Positions 1-10,261 are shown, counted from the stretch's first letter. The stretch: 64,000 nucleotides of DNA from an uncultured Ectothiorhodospiraceae bacterium (GCA_945787715.1 CALZJE010000003.1:70088-134087); one strand, 5' to 3'. The notes: generated by a model not told the origin, from the sequence alone. Numbers and translations are program-made.

Positions 1-2
1 CT

Positions 3-263
3 GGCGTACGTACTGTACCTTTGGCGAAAAGGCCGGGTAAACCTTTCGTAGACGCGACACCTGAGAATGCAGTTAAAGGTTCATACCCTCTTTCACGTTT
101 CCTTTATGTATATGTTAATAAAAATCCTAATAAACCTTTAGCGCCGATTGAGAGAGAATTTCTTAAGTTAGTTCTTTCTAAAGCTGGTCAAGAGGTTGCG
201 TTAAAAGATGGGTACATCCCGCTTCCCGCTAAAGTCACTAAAAAAGTGCTGAAGAGTCTCTAA
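3..263 (+). CDS. pstS: Phosphate ABC transporter substrate-binding protein PstS, C-terminal part (truncated by window edge)
   Basis: Frame open from base 3 reads [63 protein letters not shown], typical of the PstS C-terminus; followed by arsC and pstCAB-phoU. Confidence 0.85.
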   Translation, partial: GVRTVPLAKRPGKPFVDATPENAVKGSYPLSRFLYVYVNKNPNKPLAPIEREFLKLVLSKAGQEVALKDGYIPLPAKVTKKVLKSL

Positions 264-274
264 AACTAATGTAT

Positions 275-352
275 ATATGCGGGCTATGCTCGCATATGAA
301 AAAAATTGCTATCTGGTGCTAGTATATAACTTTCACCGATAGCAGTTTTTTT
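275..352 (+). terminator. Two consecutive hairpins after pstS, the second followed by a T-run
   Basis: ATATGCG...CGCATAT (275-297), then TTGCTATCtGGTG...CACCGATAGCAG followed by TTTTTTT (about 305-352). Confidence 0.75.
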
Positions 353-385
353 GCGTATAAAAAACAAACTTTGGCGGATCGAAAT

Positions 386-808
386 ATGTTCAAACGGAAG
401 CTCAAATTATTATTTCTTTGTACGGGTAATTCCTGTCGTTCTCAAATTGCTGAAGGTTATGCAAATGTTTTGGGAGGCGAAAAGTTTGAAGCAAAATCTG
501 CCGGGATTGAAGCACACGGCAAAAACCCGCGTGCTATCGTGGTGATGCAGGAAGACGGTGTGGATATTTTTCATCAGGAATCAACAGTCGTAACCGAGGA
601 AATGCTTGAATGGGCGGATGTATTAATCACGGTTTGCGGTCATGCAGATGAAAACTGCCCTGCTATTAATTCGGATATTGTAAGGGAGCATTGGCCTTTT
701 GATGATCCAGCTAAAGCGCAAGGTACTGAAACTGAGATACTGAACGAATTTATGCGGGTGCGTAATGAGATCAAAAAAAAGATAACTGAGTATTTGGCAT
801 CATTATGA
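386..808 (+). CDS. arsC: ArsC-type arsenate reductase / low-molecular-weight protein tyrosine phosphatase family
   Basis: KLLFLCTGNSCRSQIAEG P-loop (CxxxxxR) and downstream CGHADENCP Cys residues; ATG at 386 preferred over TTG at 371. Confidence 0.85.
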   Translation: MFKRKLKLLFLCTGNSCRSQIAEGYANVLGGEKFEAKSAGIEAHGKNPRAIVVMQEDGVDIFHQESTVVTEEMLEWADVLITVCGHADENCPAINSDIVREHWPFDDPAKAQGTETEILNEFMRVRNEIKKKITEYLASL

Positions 809-908
809 AAACTACGAAGAAAGTAACAAAAAACTGTCCTCGAAATGTGCGTAGTTTCTGTGTTAGTTTCATATAAACTTTCTTTACGAGTGGTTATTTG
901 TAATAAAA

Positions 909-927
909 GTGTCACACAACTGTAATA
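909..927 (+). promoter_or_regulatory. Candidate Pho box (PhoB binding site) upstream of pstC
   Basis: GTGTCACACAACTGTAATA versus CTGTCATAAAACTGTCATA: 15 of 19 by eye; two TGT-containing half-sites 11 bp apart. Confidence 0.65.
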
Positions 928-938
928 TTATCGAATCT

Positions 939-3197
939 ATGCCAAAAATGACTTCACAATCCAACATATTAGCTGGCCAAAGCCCTACGCGGCGAAAATG
1001 GCGAATGTTCAATGACAAAGCAGCCTCCCACTTAGTTCGATTAGGTGGGCTAAGTGTTATTTTTGCGATAACACTCATTTTCTTCTATCTACTCTCTGTT
1101 GTTATTCCTCTATTTGAGGGAGCTGAGATCGAGAAACGTTATGAATATCAGATTCCAGCTTTAACTGAGCAGCAGACACTTCACTATGTCATCGATGAGC
1201 AGGGTGAAGTTGCTATTCGCTTATCTGAAGATGGTATCGCTACCAGTTTTAATTTGGCTAATGGTGAGGTTTTTGAGCAAGTTACACTCACTAATGAAAA
1301 AATTACGAGCTTTGGCCGTGGTGATCCAGGTTCAGGTAATGTTGTTCTTGGTCTGGCAAACGGATCGGCAATTGCGGTTAAGCTTGGTTTTAAAACGGTT
1401 TTTACCGAAACGGGAAGAACAGTATCTGCCGAATATACTCATATATTAGGTGAAGACCCTATTGAGGTCGATGAGGAAGGGTTGGCGCTTACGCATATCA
1501 CCCTTCAATCCAATGATGAAAGCACCAGTATTGTCGCCATTAATGAATCAAGCACATTACGAATTACAAAATTTCTAAAAGAAGATTCGTTGTTTGAAGA
1601 TGAGGTTGAGTTTGAGCAAGTTAACGCGACGATTGGACAGCTTGACTACGATGTTCAAAAGCTGCTGATCGATAACGTTCAGCGTTTAATGTATGTTGCT
1701 GACAACGTAGGTGCCATTTTTGTTTACGACATCAGCGATATCGAGGATGTTCGTTTATATGAGAGAAAAGTTATCTCTTCTGATAATCAGCCTTTTGCTG
1801 ATATTCAATTAGCAGCAGGTGGCGTATCACTGATTATTGCGCAACAAAGTGATTCTGTTTCTCAGTGGTTTCCTGTTCGTGATGAAAATAATGATTACTC
1901 TTTAGCGCTAGTTCGGGAATTTCATCTTGGTAATTCCCTTATTTCTCAAGTTACCCCAGAATATTTTAGAAAAGAATTCTTTAGCATGAGCGAGAGTGGT
2001 GAATTAGGTATTCATCATTTAACAGCACATCAAACATTGATTCACGAAAAAGTGAGCGATGTAAAGATTACCCAATTAGTCATTTCTCCTCGTTCGAATT
2101 ATGCCCTGCTTGAAGATGCTGAAGGTAAGATACAAGTTTGGCATGTTATTAATGAATATCCAGAAGTCTCCTGGTCTTCACTCTGGGGCAAAGTCTGGTA
2201 TGAAGGGTATGACGAGGCGGATTACATCTGGCAATCATCAGCTGCAGATAGTGATTTTGAGGCAAAGCTAAGTTTAGTTCCTTTATCGTTCGGTACTTTA
2301 AAAGCAGCTTTTTATGCAATGATGGTTGCTGTGCCATTAGCGATTTTTGGCGCAATATATACCGCCTATTTTATGTCCTCTCGTCTTCGTCAAACGGTTA
2401 AGCCCACCATTGAAATTATGGAGGCGTTACCGACTGTTATTCTCGGTTTTCTAGCAGGTTTATGGTTTGCGCCATTTTTGGAGACCCACATGCCAGGTGT
2501 TTTTGCTGTCTCCTTATTGCTGCCATTAGGCGTTCTTTTGTTCGCATATCTGTGGTACAAATCGCCCAAATCTCTGACGGGTTGGGTGCCTGATGGGTGG
2601 CAGCCTATTCTGCTAATTCCGATTATTATTCTGATTGTTTGGGGGGCTATTGCTGTCAGTCCTGCTATGGAAACCGCATTTTTTGGTGGCAACATGCCCA
2701 TCTGGTTAAATCAGGAAATGGGTATTAGTTATGACCAGCGTAACGCGATGGTGGTTGGTTTTGCCATGGGCTTTGCGGTGATTCCTACGATCTACTCTAT
2801 CGCTGAAGATGCTATTTTTGGTGTACCCAAACATTTAACGAATGGATCATTGGCGTTGGGCGCCACTCCTTGGCAAACACTAACGCGGGTTGTTATTTTA
2901 ACCGCTAGTCCAGGTATTTTCTCTGCGGTGATGATTGGCTTTGGCCGTGCGGTGGGTGAAACGATGATTGTATTGATGGCTACGGGTAATACACCGATTC
3001 TCGATTTCAACATATTTGAAGGCATGCGTACTTTATCTGCCAATATTGCGGTAGAAATGCCTGAAGCGGAAGTGGGTAGTACGCATTATCGCGTGTTATT
3101 TCTTGCCGCACTTATTCTCTTTATATTTACATTCATGTTCAACACAATCGCTGAGCTGGTTCGACAGCGATTGCGTAAGAAATATAGCTCACTCTAA
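939..3197 (+). CDS. pstC: Phosphate ABC transporter permease PstC with large N-terminal periplasmic domain
   Basis: C-terminal permease domain (GGNMPIW, EDAIFGVPKHLTNGSLALGATPWQTLTRVVILTASPGIFSAVMIGFGRAVGETMIVLMATGN); start revised from GTG 909 to ATG 939 because 909 lies in a candidate Pho box. Confidence 0.9.
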   Translation: MPKMTSQSNILAGQSPTRRKWRMFNDKAASHLVRLGGLSVIFAITLIFFYLLSVVIPLFEGAEIEKRYEYQIPALTEQQTLHYVIDEQGEVAIRLSEDGIATSFNLANGEVFEQVTLTNEKITSFGRGDPGSGNVVLGLANGSAIAVKLGFKTVFTETGRTVSAEYTHILGEDPIEVDEEGLALTHITLQSNDESTSIVAINESSTLRITKFLKEDSLFEDEVEFEQVNATIGQLDYDVQKLLIDNVQRLMYVADNVGAIFVYDISDIEDVRLYERKVISSDNQPFADIQLAAGGVSLIIAQQSDSVSQWFPVRDENNDYSLALVREFHLGNSLISQVTPEYFRKEFFSMSESGELGIHHLTAHQTLIHEKVSDVKITQLVISPRSNYALLEDAEGKIQVWHVINEYPEVSWSSLWGKVWYEGYDEADYIWQSSAADSDFEAKLSLVPLSFGTLKAAFYAMMVAVPLAIFGAIYTAYFMSSRLRQTVKPTIEIMEALPTVILGFLAGLWFAPFLETHMPGVFAVSLLLPLGVLLFAYLWYKSPKSLTGWVPDGWQPILLIPIIILIVWGAIAVSPAMETAFFGGNMPIWLNQEMGISYDQRNAMVVGFAMGFAVIPTIYSIAEDAIFGVPKHLTNGSLALGATPWQTLTRVVILTASPGIFSAVMIGFGRAVGETMIVLMATGNTPILDFNIFEGMRTLSANIAVEMPEAEVGSTHYRVLFLAALILFIFTFMFNTIAELVRQRLRKKYSSL

Positions 3198-3223
3198 TAG
3201 ATTACTGACGCAAAATTATCGAT

Positions 3224-4873
3224 ATGAAGACTTGGTTTAAAAGTGGTTCTCCTTGGATTTGGCTTTCTGCATCAGCAGTAAGCATGAGTCTTATTATGGT
3301 AGTGGGGCTGATCGGCTTAATTGCGATTCGAGGCTTGGGTATCTATTGGCCATCTGAAATTCATCAGATCGATGTGAAAAAAGTTGATGGAAGTAGTGAA
3401 GTCTTAATTGGAGAAATCTACGATTCAGAAATTGTTAGCAGAGGTCGTCTCGAAGGCGCTGGAATTAAACTTGAAGGCGATGAACAATTCTTTGATAGAA
3501 CATTATACAAAGTTGGAAATCGTGAGATATACGGCGTAGATTTTAAATGGGTGCTTAACAATAAGATCAAGTCAGAAGTATATCCGCAAGATATTGTTGT
3601 TTTCGAACGCCGTGAATGGGGAAATTTATACGGCTTCATTGAAAATGTAAAAGAGAACAATGTCATCAAGCCAGTAACTGATGTTTGGAGTGATTTTCAG
3701 TCACGGGTTGATCGTGCAATGGATCTTCACGAACAGATTAAAGTTATTGAAAAAGATGAGATAGGGCGAATTAATGCCGCATTAGAGCGTTTAAGGCTAA
3801 AAGCGAAAAAACTTGAATTGACCGGCTCTTTAACACCTGAAAGCATCATTGAAATAGAAGCCGATACAGCCGCTCAAAATAAGATATATGAGGGATTGCA
3901 AGGACGGCTTGCAGCGCTATATGCTGAAATTAAGCGAGATCAGGTCGTTGTAAAAGTGGCGAGTGGCCAATCTGTTGATATTTCCATTTCGGAGGTCGTT
4001 CGAACTTGGATGCCCAATAATATGGGGCTATTTGAAAAAATAGGCTTTTACGCCACCAGTGTTTGGCTGTTTGTTTCTGAAGAGCCACGTGAGGCAAATA
4101 CCGAGGGTGGTATCTTTCCCGCTATTTTCGGCACGATCATGATGGTGATTATTATGTCAATTATCGTAACGCCGTTTGGTATTGTCGCTGCTGTCTATTT
4201 GAAAGAATATGCATCTCAAGGTTTTATTACTCGTACGATTAGAATTGCCGTGAATAACCTGGCCGGTGTTCCATCGATTGTTTATGGGGTATTTGGATTA
4301 GGTTTCTTTGTCTATTTTCTTGGTGGCAATATCGATCAACTGTTTTTCCCAGAGGCTTTACCCGCACCGACTTTTGGTACGCCGGGTATTTTATGGGCAT
4401 CTCTTACCTTGGCGATTCTTACTGTGCCAGTTGTTATAGTTGCGACGGAGGAAGGCTTGTCTCGTGTACCTAAGAATATTCGAGAAGGTAGCTTGGCATT
4501 AGGCGCAACTAAATGGGAAACATTATGGAAAACGGTTTTACCGATGGCCAGCCCAGCGATGATGACAGGTTTAATTTTGGCTGTAGCGCGTGCCGCAGGT
4601 GAAGTAGCACCTTTAATGCTTGTCGGTGTGGTAAAACTGGCTCCAACACTTCCACTAGATATGACATTCCCCTACCTGCATTTGGATCGCAAATTTATGC
4701 ACTTGGGTTTTCATATTTACGATGTCGGTTTTCAAAGCCCGAATATTGAAGCTGCGAGGCCATTGGTGTATGCGACGGCATTTCTTCTTGTCGTTGTTAT
4801 TATTTTCCTGAATTTGGCGGCAATTTCTGTGCGAAACAGATTGCGGGAAAAATTTAAAGGCTACGATAGTTAA
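3224..4873 (+). CDS. pstA: Phosphate ABC transporter permease PstA
   Basis: EEGLSRVPKNIREGSLALGATKWETLWKTVLPMASPAMMTGLILAVARAAGEVAPLMLVG permease motif; follows pstC. Confidence 0.9.
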   Translation: MKTWFKSGSPWIWLSASAVSMSLIMVVGLIGLIAIRGLGIYWPSEIHQIDVKKVDGSSEVLIGEIYDSEIVSRGRLEGAGIKLEGDEQFFDRTLYKVGNREIYGVDFKWVLNNKIKSEVYPQDIVVFERREWGNLYGFIENVKENNVIKPVTDVWSDFQSRVDRAMDLHEQIKVIEKDEIGRINAALERLRLKAKKLELTGSLTPESIIEIEADTAAQNKIYEGLQGRLAALYAEIKRDQVVVKVASGQSVDISISEVVRTWMPNNMGLFEKIGFYATSVWLFVSEEPREANTEGGIFPAIFGTIMMVIIMSIIVTPFGIVAAVYLKEYASQGFITRTIRIAVNNLAGVPSIVYGVFGLGFFVYFLGGNIDQLFFPEALPAPTFGTPGILWASLTLAILTVPVVIVATEEGLSRVPKNIREGSLALGATKWETLWKTVLPMASPAMMTGLILAVARAAGEVAPLMLVGVVKLAPTLPLDMTFPYLHLDRKFMHLGFHIYDVGFQSPNIEAARPLVYATAFLLVVVIIFLNLAAISVRNRLREKFKGYDS

Positions 4874-4885
4874 AGCGATAGAATT

Positions 4886-5692
4886 ATGAATAATCCAGAT
4901 AAACTAGAAGCGGTAAATAAAAACAGCCAGACACAATCCGATGTCTGTATTAAGGTTAATGATCTTAAGCTGTTTTACAGTGAAAAATCGGCGTTACACG
5001 GTATTAACATGTCTGTACCAAGGAACAAGGTGACAGCTTTCATCGGTCCTTCTGGTTGTGGAAAGTCAACACTACTTCGCTGTTTTAATCGTATGAACGA
5101 TCTTGTTGATGATGTTCGTATTGAAGGTAATATCACCATTGATGGTGATAATATTTATGATAAATCAGTTAATGTTGCTGATCTTCGCCGCCGTGTTGGT
5201 ATGGTGTTCCAAAAGCCAAACCCTTTTCCTAAATCAATCTACGAGAACGTAGCCTATGGATTGCGTATTCAAGGTGTTAATAGTCGCCGTCGATTAGATG
5301 AAGCAGTTGAGTCTTCTTTGAAAGGTGCAGCTCTTTGGGAAGAGGTTAAAGATCGACTTGAAGACAGCGCTTTTGGGCTGTCCGGTGGGCAGCAGCAGCG
5401 TTTGGTAATTGCACGAGCTATTGCGATTGAGCCAGAAGTCCTTCTTCTCGATGAACCAGCATCTGCTCTCGATCCGATTTCTACACTGAAAATCGAAGAA
5501 TTAATTTATGAACTAAAAGATAGATATACTATTCTTATAGTCACACATAACATGCAGCAGGCAGCGCGAGTGTCGGACAAAACAGCATTTCTTTATATGG
5601 GTGACCTGATCGAGTTTGATGATACAAACAAAATTTTCACCAATCCAGAAAAGAAAAAAACTGAAGATTATATTACAGGTCGTTACGGTTAG
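4886..5692 (+). CDS. pstB: Phosphate ABC transporter ATP-binding protein PstB
   Basis: Walker [21 protein letters not shown], signature [16 protein letters not shown], Walker [14 protein letters not shown]. Confidence 0.97.
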   Translation: MNNPDKLEAVNKNSQTQSDVCIKVNDLKLFYSEKSALHGINMSVPRNKVTAFIGPSGCGKSTLLRCFNRMNDLVDDVRIEGNITIDGDNIYDKSVNVADLRRRVGMVFQKPNPFPKSIYENVAYGLRIQGVNSRRRLDEAVESSLKGAALWEEVKDRLEDSAFGLSGGQQQRLVIARAIAIEPEVLLLDEPASALDPISTLKIEELIYELKDRYTILIVTHNMQQAARVSDKTAFLYMGDLIEFDDTNKIFTNPEKKKTEDYITGRYG

Positions 5693-5718
5693 TTAAACCT
5701 CGGGTAAAGGACAGATAC

Positions 5719-6432
5719 ATGGACATAGAAGGCATAGGCCATCATATTTCTCGCCAATATAATGAAGAGTTGGAAGATATTCGCACAAAAGTGATGGAGA
5801 TGGGTGGGCTAGTAGAGCTGCAGCTCGTCAATGCTGTGAAAGCGCTCGAAGAGGATGACAGCGAACTTGCAGAAACTGTGATTGCCACCGATTATCAAGT
5901 TAATTCGTTGGAAGTTGAGATTGATGAAGAGTGTGTTCAAATATTAGCTCGTCGTCAGCCTGCGGCTGGTGATTTGCGTTTAATTATGGCGGTAATCAAA
6001 ACCATCACTGACCTTGAGCGTATTGGTGATGAAGCTGAGCGTATCGGAAAAATGTCATTAAATTTTAAAACTAATGACAACATAAAAAGCACCTTACCAG
6101 CCATTGGTCATATGGGCTCGCGTGTAAGAGTTATGGTTCACGAAGCCCTTGATGCATTTGCCCGAATGGATGCTGAAGCAGCATTGCAGACATGGCATGG
6201 AGACAGACAGGTTGATAAAGAGTATGAAGGTATCATGCGTCAACTTATGACCTATATGATGGAAGACCCTCGTTCCATCCCTAATGTGCTGGATTTGCTC
6301 TGGACGGTACGTGCACTGGAGCGTATTGGCGATCGTGCTACCAATATTTGTGAATATGTGATGTATCTTGTTAAAGGTAAGGATGTGAGGCACATCAGTG
6401 CTGAGCAGATGGAAAAACAAATTCTTAGTTGA
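5719..6432 (+). CDS. phoU: Phosphate signalling regulator PhoU
   Basis: HHISRQYNEELEDIRTKVMEMGGLVE; repeated LERIGDEAERI / LERIGDRATNICEYV motifs; follows pstB. Confidence 0.95.
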   Translation: MDIEGIGHHISRQYNEELEDIRTKVMEMGGLVELQLVNAVKALEEDDSELAETVIATDYQVNSLEVEIDEECVQILARRQPAAGDLRLIMAVIKTITDLERIGDEAERIGKMSLNFKTNDNIKSTLPAIGHMGSRVRVMVHEALDAFARMDAEAALQTWHGDRQVDKEYEGIMRQLMTYMMEDPRSIPNVLDLLWTVRALERIGDRATNICEYVMYLVKGKDVRHISAEQMEKQILS

Positions 6433-6574
6433 CCTTCTGTTTTCCAATCAGTAGCCAATTCTGGCTACTGATACCTTCTTAGCTTTCCGACTCTCAATCA
6501 CCTCTTTTCCGCAAATATCACCTTTTCCAGGTTTATGCTAGAGTAAACCACTTTAGAGAGTTTATGGATATATT

Positions 6575-7474
6575 GTGATGAAGCACCTTTATCAAAGGTC
6601 GTGCTATGTAGTACTTTTTGTTTGTTTTCTGCTTGTTGCTTGTACACCCAAAGTTCAAGAAATTAAACCAGAAAGCACATCAATAGGGCTGCTGTGGACA
6701 ATTAGTAAACCAGGTTTTAGTGACAGTTTTCTGTTTGGAACCATCCATTCTGATGATGAAAGAATAACTAATCTATCCACAGAAGTTCAGCACGCTTTTA
6801 ACTCATCCCCAGCTTTTGCGTTAGAACTTATTCTCGACGAAGCCGCAACCAAGTCTGTTATGGCCCACATGTATTTTTCCGATGGTAATACCTTGCAGAA
6901 TGTTATTGGCGATGACCTATTTAAACGATCGGTAGAGGCCCTGAGCAAAAAGGGAATGTCTAGCAAAGCGGTAAACCGAATGAAACCATGGGCAGTTTTC
7001 ACTCTTCTTAACATGCCGGACAATCAATCTGGTACTTTCCTCGATGCCATGCTTTATGACAAAGCATTAAAAACAAATAAAAAAGTGGTTGGATTGGAAA
7101 CACCCATGGAACAAGTCAGTGTGTTTAATGGACTGGATTATGATATTCAAACTCAGTTATTAGAAAAAACACTTGATCAGTATACTGATATGCAAAAAGT
7201 GATGGATGAAATAATTGGGATTTATCTTACGCGTGACTTGGAAGAAATTCTGCAGATTAATGAAAAGTATAATCGTTTGATGGGTAAAGAGTTGGCAACC
7301 ATTTTCAACAAACGATTGTTAACAGATCGGAATGTTCGTATGGCAGAAAGGATGCTTCCTCTATTAGAGGAAGGTCAGGTTTTTATTGGTGTTGGTGCGC
7401 TTCACCTTCCTGGGGAAGATGGTTTGATAACTTTACTTAAGCAGCAAGGCTTTGTTTTAGAGTCAGTATATTAA
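6575..7474 (+). CDS. TraB/GumN family lipoprotein
   Basis: Lipobox-like LLVACTP; LFGTIHSDD and IGVGALHLPGEDGLITLLKQQGF match the GTxH / GxxH TraB-GumN motifs. Confidence 0.8.
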   Translation: MMKHLYQRSCYVVLFVCFLLVACTPKVQEIKPESTSIGLLWTISKPGFSDSFLFGTIHSDDERITNLSTEVQHAFNSSPAFALELILDEAATKSVMAHMYFSDGNTLQNVIGDDLFKRSVEALSKKGMSSKAVNRMKPWAVFTLLNMPDNQSGTFLDAMLYDKALKTNKKVVGLETPMEQVSVFNGLDYDIQTQLLEKTLDQYTDMQKVMDEIIGIYLTRDLEEILQINEKYNRLMGKELATIFNKRLLTDRNVRMAERMLPLLEEGQVFIGVGALHLPGEDGLITLLKQQGFVLESVY

Positions 7475-7836
7475 TGAATGAGATTGATACGGACAAAGCC
7501 ATCGCTTTCCTTAAACTCTTAGCAATAGAAGAACGTACAATGAGCTATCAGGAGTTCGCTAATCAATTGGCAATTACCAAGGCACCGATAATTAATACTG
7601 TTACAACATTTTTGGAAAAGCTTGTGATTGAGGATATTGATAATAATCGACCGGTTCTTGCTTCAGTTATTGTACAGAAAGGCGAAAAGTCGATCCCCCG
7701 ACAAGGCTTCTTTCAACTCCTTCAGGAATTAAAGATGTTCAACGGTGATCCGGAGGGTGAGGGCGCTAGAAACTGGCATTTAAATGAGCTTTCCAAACTT
7801 AAAAATTATTATTCACATAAAGGCGCTCAATGGTGA
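7474..7836 (+). CDS. Hypothetical protein, translationally coupled to neighbours
   Basis: Start overlaps upstream stop by 1 nt (TAATG); overlaps the next ORF by 7 nt. Confidence 0.65.
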   Translation: MNEIDTDKAIAFLKLLAIEERTMSYQEFANQLAITKAPIINTVTTFLEKLVIEDIDNNRPVLASVIVQKGEKSIPRQGFFQLLQELKMFNGDPEGEGARNWHLNELSKLKNYYSHKGAQW

Positions 7837-9575
7837 TTTTCTACAGCGTAACTATTTCGTTATTCGTTTTTCTAATGCTAATGAGTTCTTCCGTTGTTGC
7901 AGAAGATATTCCAGTTGATAAAGATAATTTGAAAGATATTGAGTCACTTATCAACGATGCAGACGCAGGTGAAGACGTATTAGTTTTCGAACCAGGCACA
8001 TATAAAGTAAATATTGAATTAAACAAAAATATAGATTTACGAGCCAGGGATACTACTAATACGGTGCTTGAGTCTTTAAATGGGATTGATCCAGTAATAA
8101 GCATTAATGGCGCAAATAATGTTGCTATACAGAACTTCACGTTTAGTAATAATAAATCTGCAATTAAAATATTTGAATCCAATTTTGGTGTAAGTATAGA
8201 TATTAAAAACAATGTTTTCCAAAAAAATGATATTGCAATTGAAGTTGGTGATGTCTCTAAAATAAATATCGAAAATAATACTTTTTTCAGTAATGCTCAG
8301 GGAATTGATGGTTCTCTTTCGGAAGCAGATATTAGAGTTTACCAAAATATTTTTCATAGCAATGAAAACACATTTCTTAATGCAACAAATTTTGATATTT
8401 CATTTAACTGTTTTCATTTCAATGAGTCGGTGGGAAACATAGCAGAAGTAAATAGCAATCTCAGCGATACTATTATTTTTGCCGATGATGAAGAAGATGA
8501 TTTTCATCTAACCGAGGAGAGTGGATGTCGAGATAAGGGTGAAGCCAGCAATGATTACGATGATACGCTTTCGGATCTAGGTGCCTACGGAGGTGCTAAT
8601 TCTGATCTTGTTCCCAATGTAGTCGTTATAAATCCCATCCCTGAAACAGATATTGTTGATGGCTCTATAGCAGTGAGTTGGAATGAAAACCAGGATTACC
8701 GGGTAGAGGGTTATAATGTTTATTACAGTACCAGTGAACTTAAAGGGCTTCATGATTATTCTGAGAGAGAAAATTTAAGTTTTGATGATGCAGAAGATAA
8801 TACAGAATATACCGTTATAGGATTAGATTTTAATCCTGTAACGCCGAATGCTCCAGCACAACTGATTGTGGAACCTCGTGACGAAAAGTTAATTGTGAAG
8901 TGGAATCAATCCACAGATGCAACATCATATACACTTTATTATCAAGAACAGGGAGGTGGTGAAAATAGTAAGGTGCTTGATGGTGAAGATACTAGCTACA
9001 CCATAACAGGCTTAAGCAATGATATTACCTATGATGTATGGGTGATTGCTCACTATCAGAAACAGTATCACTTTCAGGTTGCTGCCTATTTAGCGTCGAG
9101 CACTGAATCCGATTTCCGAGAAAGTAGTTTTGTTCTGGATGATACGATGGTAAATGTAGGTGAGATCGGTAATAGTGCGAAGTCAGATATTGTAGCTGGT
9201 CGACCTGAAAAAATTGTAGCATATCCTGATTTGCCAGATGAGGGTTGTTTTATCGCAACTGCAGCCTTTGGTTATTACTCAGCACATGAAGTCCAGATAT
9301 TACGAGATTTTAGAGATCAATATCTTTTAACATCTAAATTTGGAACGTCATTTGTGCGTTGGTATTACGAACATGGATCAAAAGCTGCTAGTGTTATTAA
9401 TAAATATGAGTATCTTAAACCATTCGTGAGAGTTGCGTTATATCCTTTGATCATTTCAGTAGAGCTGATCAATATTAGCTTTTTACTCTTTCTATTAATT
9501 TTATTAGCATTGATAGCTGGCGCTGTTTTGGCTTTACGATCTATTGCTAATCGTAACAAAGTGACACTTCAATGA
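7830..9575 (+). CDS. Exported beta-helix / fibronectin III-like protein with C-terminal CFI-box (CFIATAAFG) and transmembrane segment
   Basis: Signal peptide; N/I-rich NosD-like repeats; FN3-like SYTLYYQEQGG...YTITGLSNDITYDVWV; CFIATAAFGYYSAHEVQILRDFRDQYLL; terminal hydrophobic helix. Confidence 0.75.
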   Translation: MVIFYSVTISLFVFLMLMSSSVVAEDIPVDKDNLKDIESLINDADAGEDVLVFEPGTYKVNIELNKNIDLRARDTTNTVLESLNGIDPVISINGANNVAIQNFTFSNNKSAIKIFESNFGVSIDIKNNVFQKNDIAIEVGDVSKINIENNTFFSNAQGIDGSLSEADIRVYQNIFHSNENTFLNATNFDISFNCFHFNESVGNIAEVNSNLSDTIIFADDEEDDFHLTEESGCRDKGEASNDYDDTLSDLGAYGGANSDLVPNVVVINPIPETDIVDGSIAVSWNENQDYRVEGYNVYYSTSELKGLHDYSERENLSFDDAEDNTEYTVIGLDFNPVTPNAPAQLIVEPRDEKLIVKWNQSTDATSYTLYYQEQGGGENSKVLDGEDTSYTITGLSNDITYDVWVIAHYQKQYHFQVAAYLASSTESDFRESSFVLDDTMVNVGEIGNSAKSDIVAGRPEKIVAYPDLPDEGCFIATAAFGYYSAHEVQILRDFRDQYLLTSKFGTSFVRWYYEHGSKAASVINKYEYLKPFVRVALYPLIISVELINISFLLFLLILLALIAGAVLALRSIANRNKVTLQ

Positions 9576-10201
9576 TATTTCGTTCTGTTGTTTTTTTGTG
9601 CTTGTTTTCAGCTTTTTCAGGTGAACTGTTAGCGGAGAACAAATCACCTTCCTGGATGTTTGAATTTCACGCCGGTTTGTTTGAGCCAGAGCTTAGTGAT
9701 TGGGAACAACATTATGGTAGTTCAAAGTTTCCCGAGTTAGGTTTTAGCTTTGCTTATCGTTTTTTGTCAGTCATTGATGCGGGTGTTAGTCTTGGTTATG
9801 GAAAGGATGAAGGGACTGGGCAGTTGCTCAATAACAGCGGAACAGTTGGCGAAGTGGAATATCAAATTATACCCATAGAAGTTTTTGCACTCCTTAGAGG
9901 ACGTTTGCATGAAAATCAGTGGTTAGTACCTTATATCGGTGGGGGATATACAAGATTTATTTATCGTCAGGAAATAGTTGATCAAAGTAAGGTGCAGGGT
10001 TCTGTTAATGGAACCCATGTTCGAATGGGTTTACAGTTACTGCTTGACGCATTAGATCAAAGCGCAGCGCACGGGATGTATCGTCGCTGGGGTGTTTTGA
10101 ATTCTTATCTATATTTTGACTACAAACAGACTACAGCAGAGATAGATGGTATTGCACTTGGAGGCAAGAGTTATAAAGTAGGTATGATGTTTGAGTTCTA
10201 G
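9572..10201 (+). CDS. Outer-membrane beta-barrel-like protein
   Basis: Signal peptide, alternating aromatic strands, C-terminal KVGMMFEF ending in Phe; 4-nt overlap with upstream ORF. Confidence 0.6.
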   Translation: MIFRSVVFLCLFSAFSGELLAENKSPSWMFEFHAGLFEPELSDWEQHYGSSKFPELGFSFAYRFLSVIDAGVSLGYGKDEGTGQLLNNSGTVGEVEYQIIPIEVFALLRGRLHENQWLVPYIGGGYTRFIYRQEIVDQSKVQGSVNGTHVRMGLQLLLDALDQSAAHGMYRRWGVLNSYLYFDYKQTTAEIDGIALGGKSYKVGMMFEF

Positions 10202-10211
10202 TTGTCACTAA

Positions 10212-10243
10212 AAAGGGGAGTAAAAGCTCCCCCTTTAATTTTT
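10212..10243 (+). terminator. Rho-independent terminator of the 6575-10201 operon
   Basis: AAAGGGGAG taaaag CTCCCCCTTT followed by AATTTTTC. Confidence 0.75.
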
Positions 10244-10261
10244 CTATTGTTAGCTAGTTGC

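Noticed and set aside
351-545. 64-aa ORF overlapping arsC in another frame
   Set aside because: Fully overlaps a well-supported arsC with its P-loop; alternative-frame artefact.
2390-2701. 103-aa minus-strand ORF inside pstC
   Set aside because: Antisense shadow of a conserved transmembrane coding region, with no recognisable domain; same for 2149-2355, 2792-3043 and 3418-3669.
7841-8357. Minus-strand ORFs opposite the beta-helix gene
   Set aside because: Low-complexity antisense reading of N/I-rich repeats.
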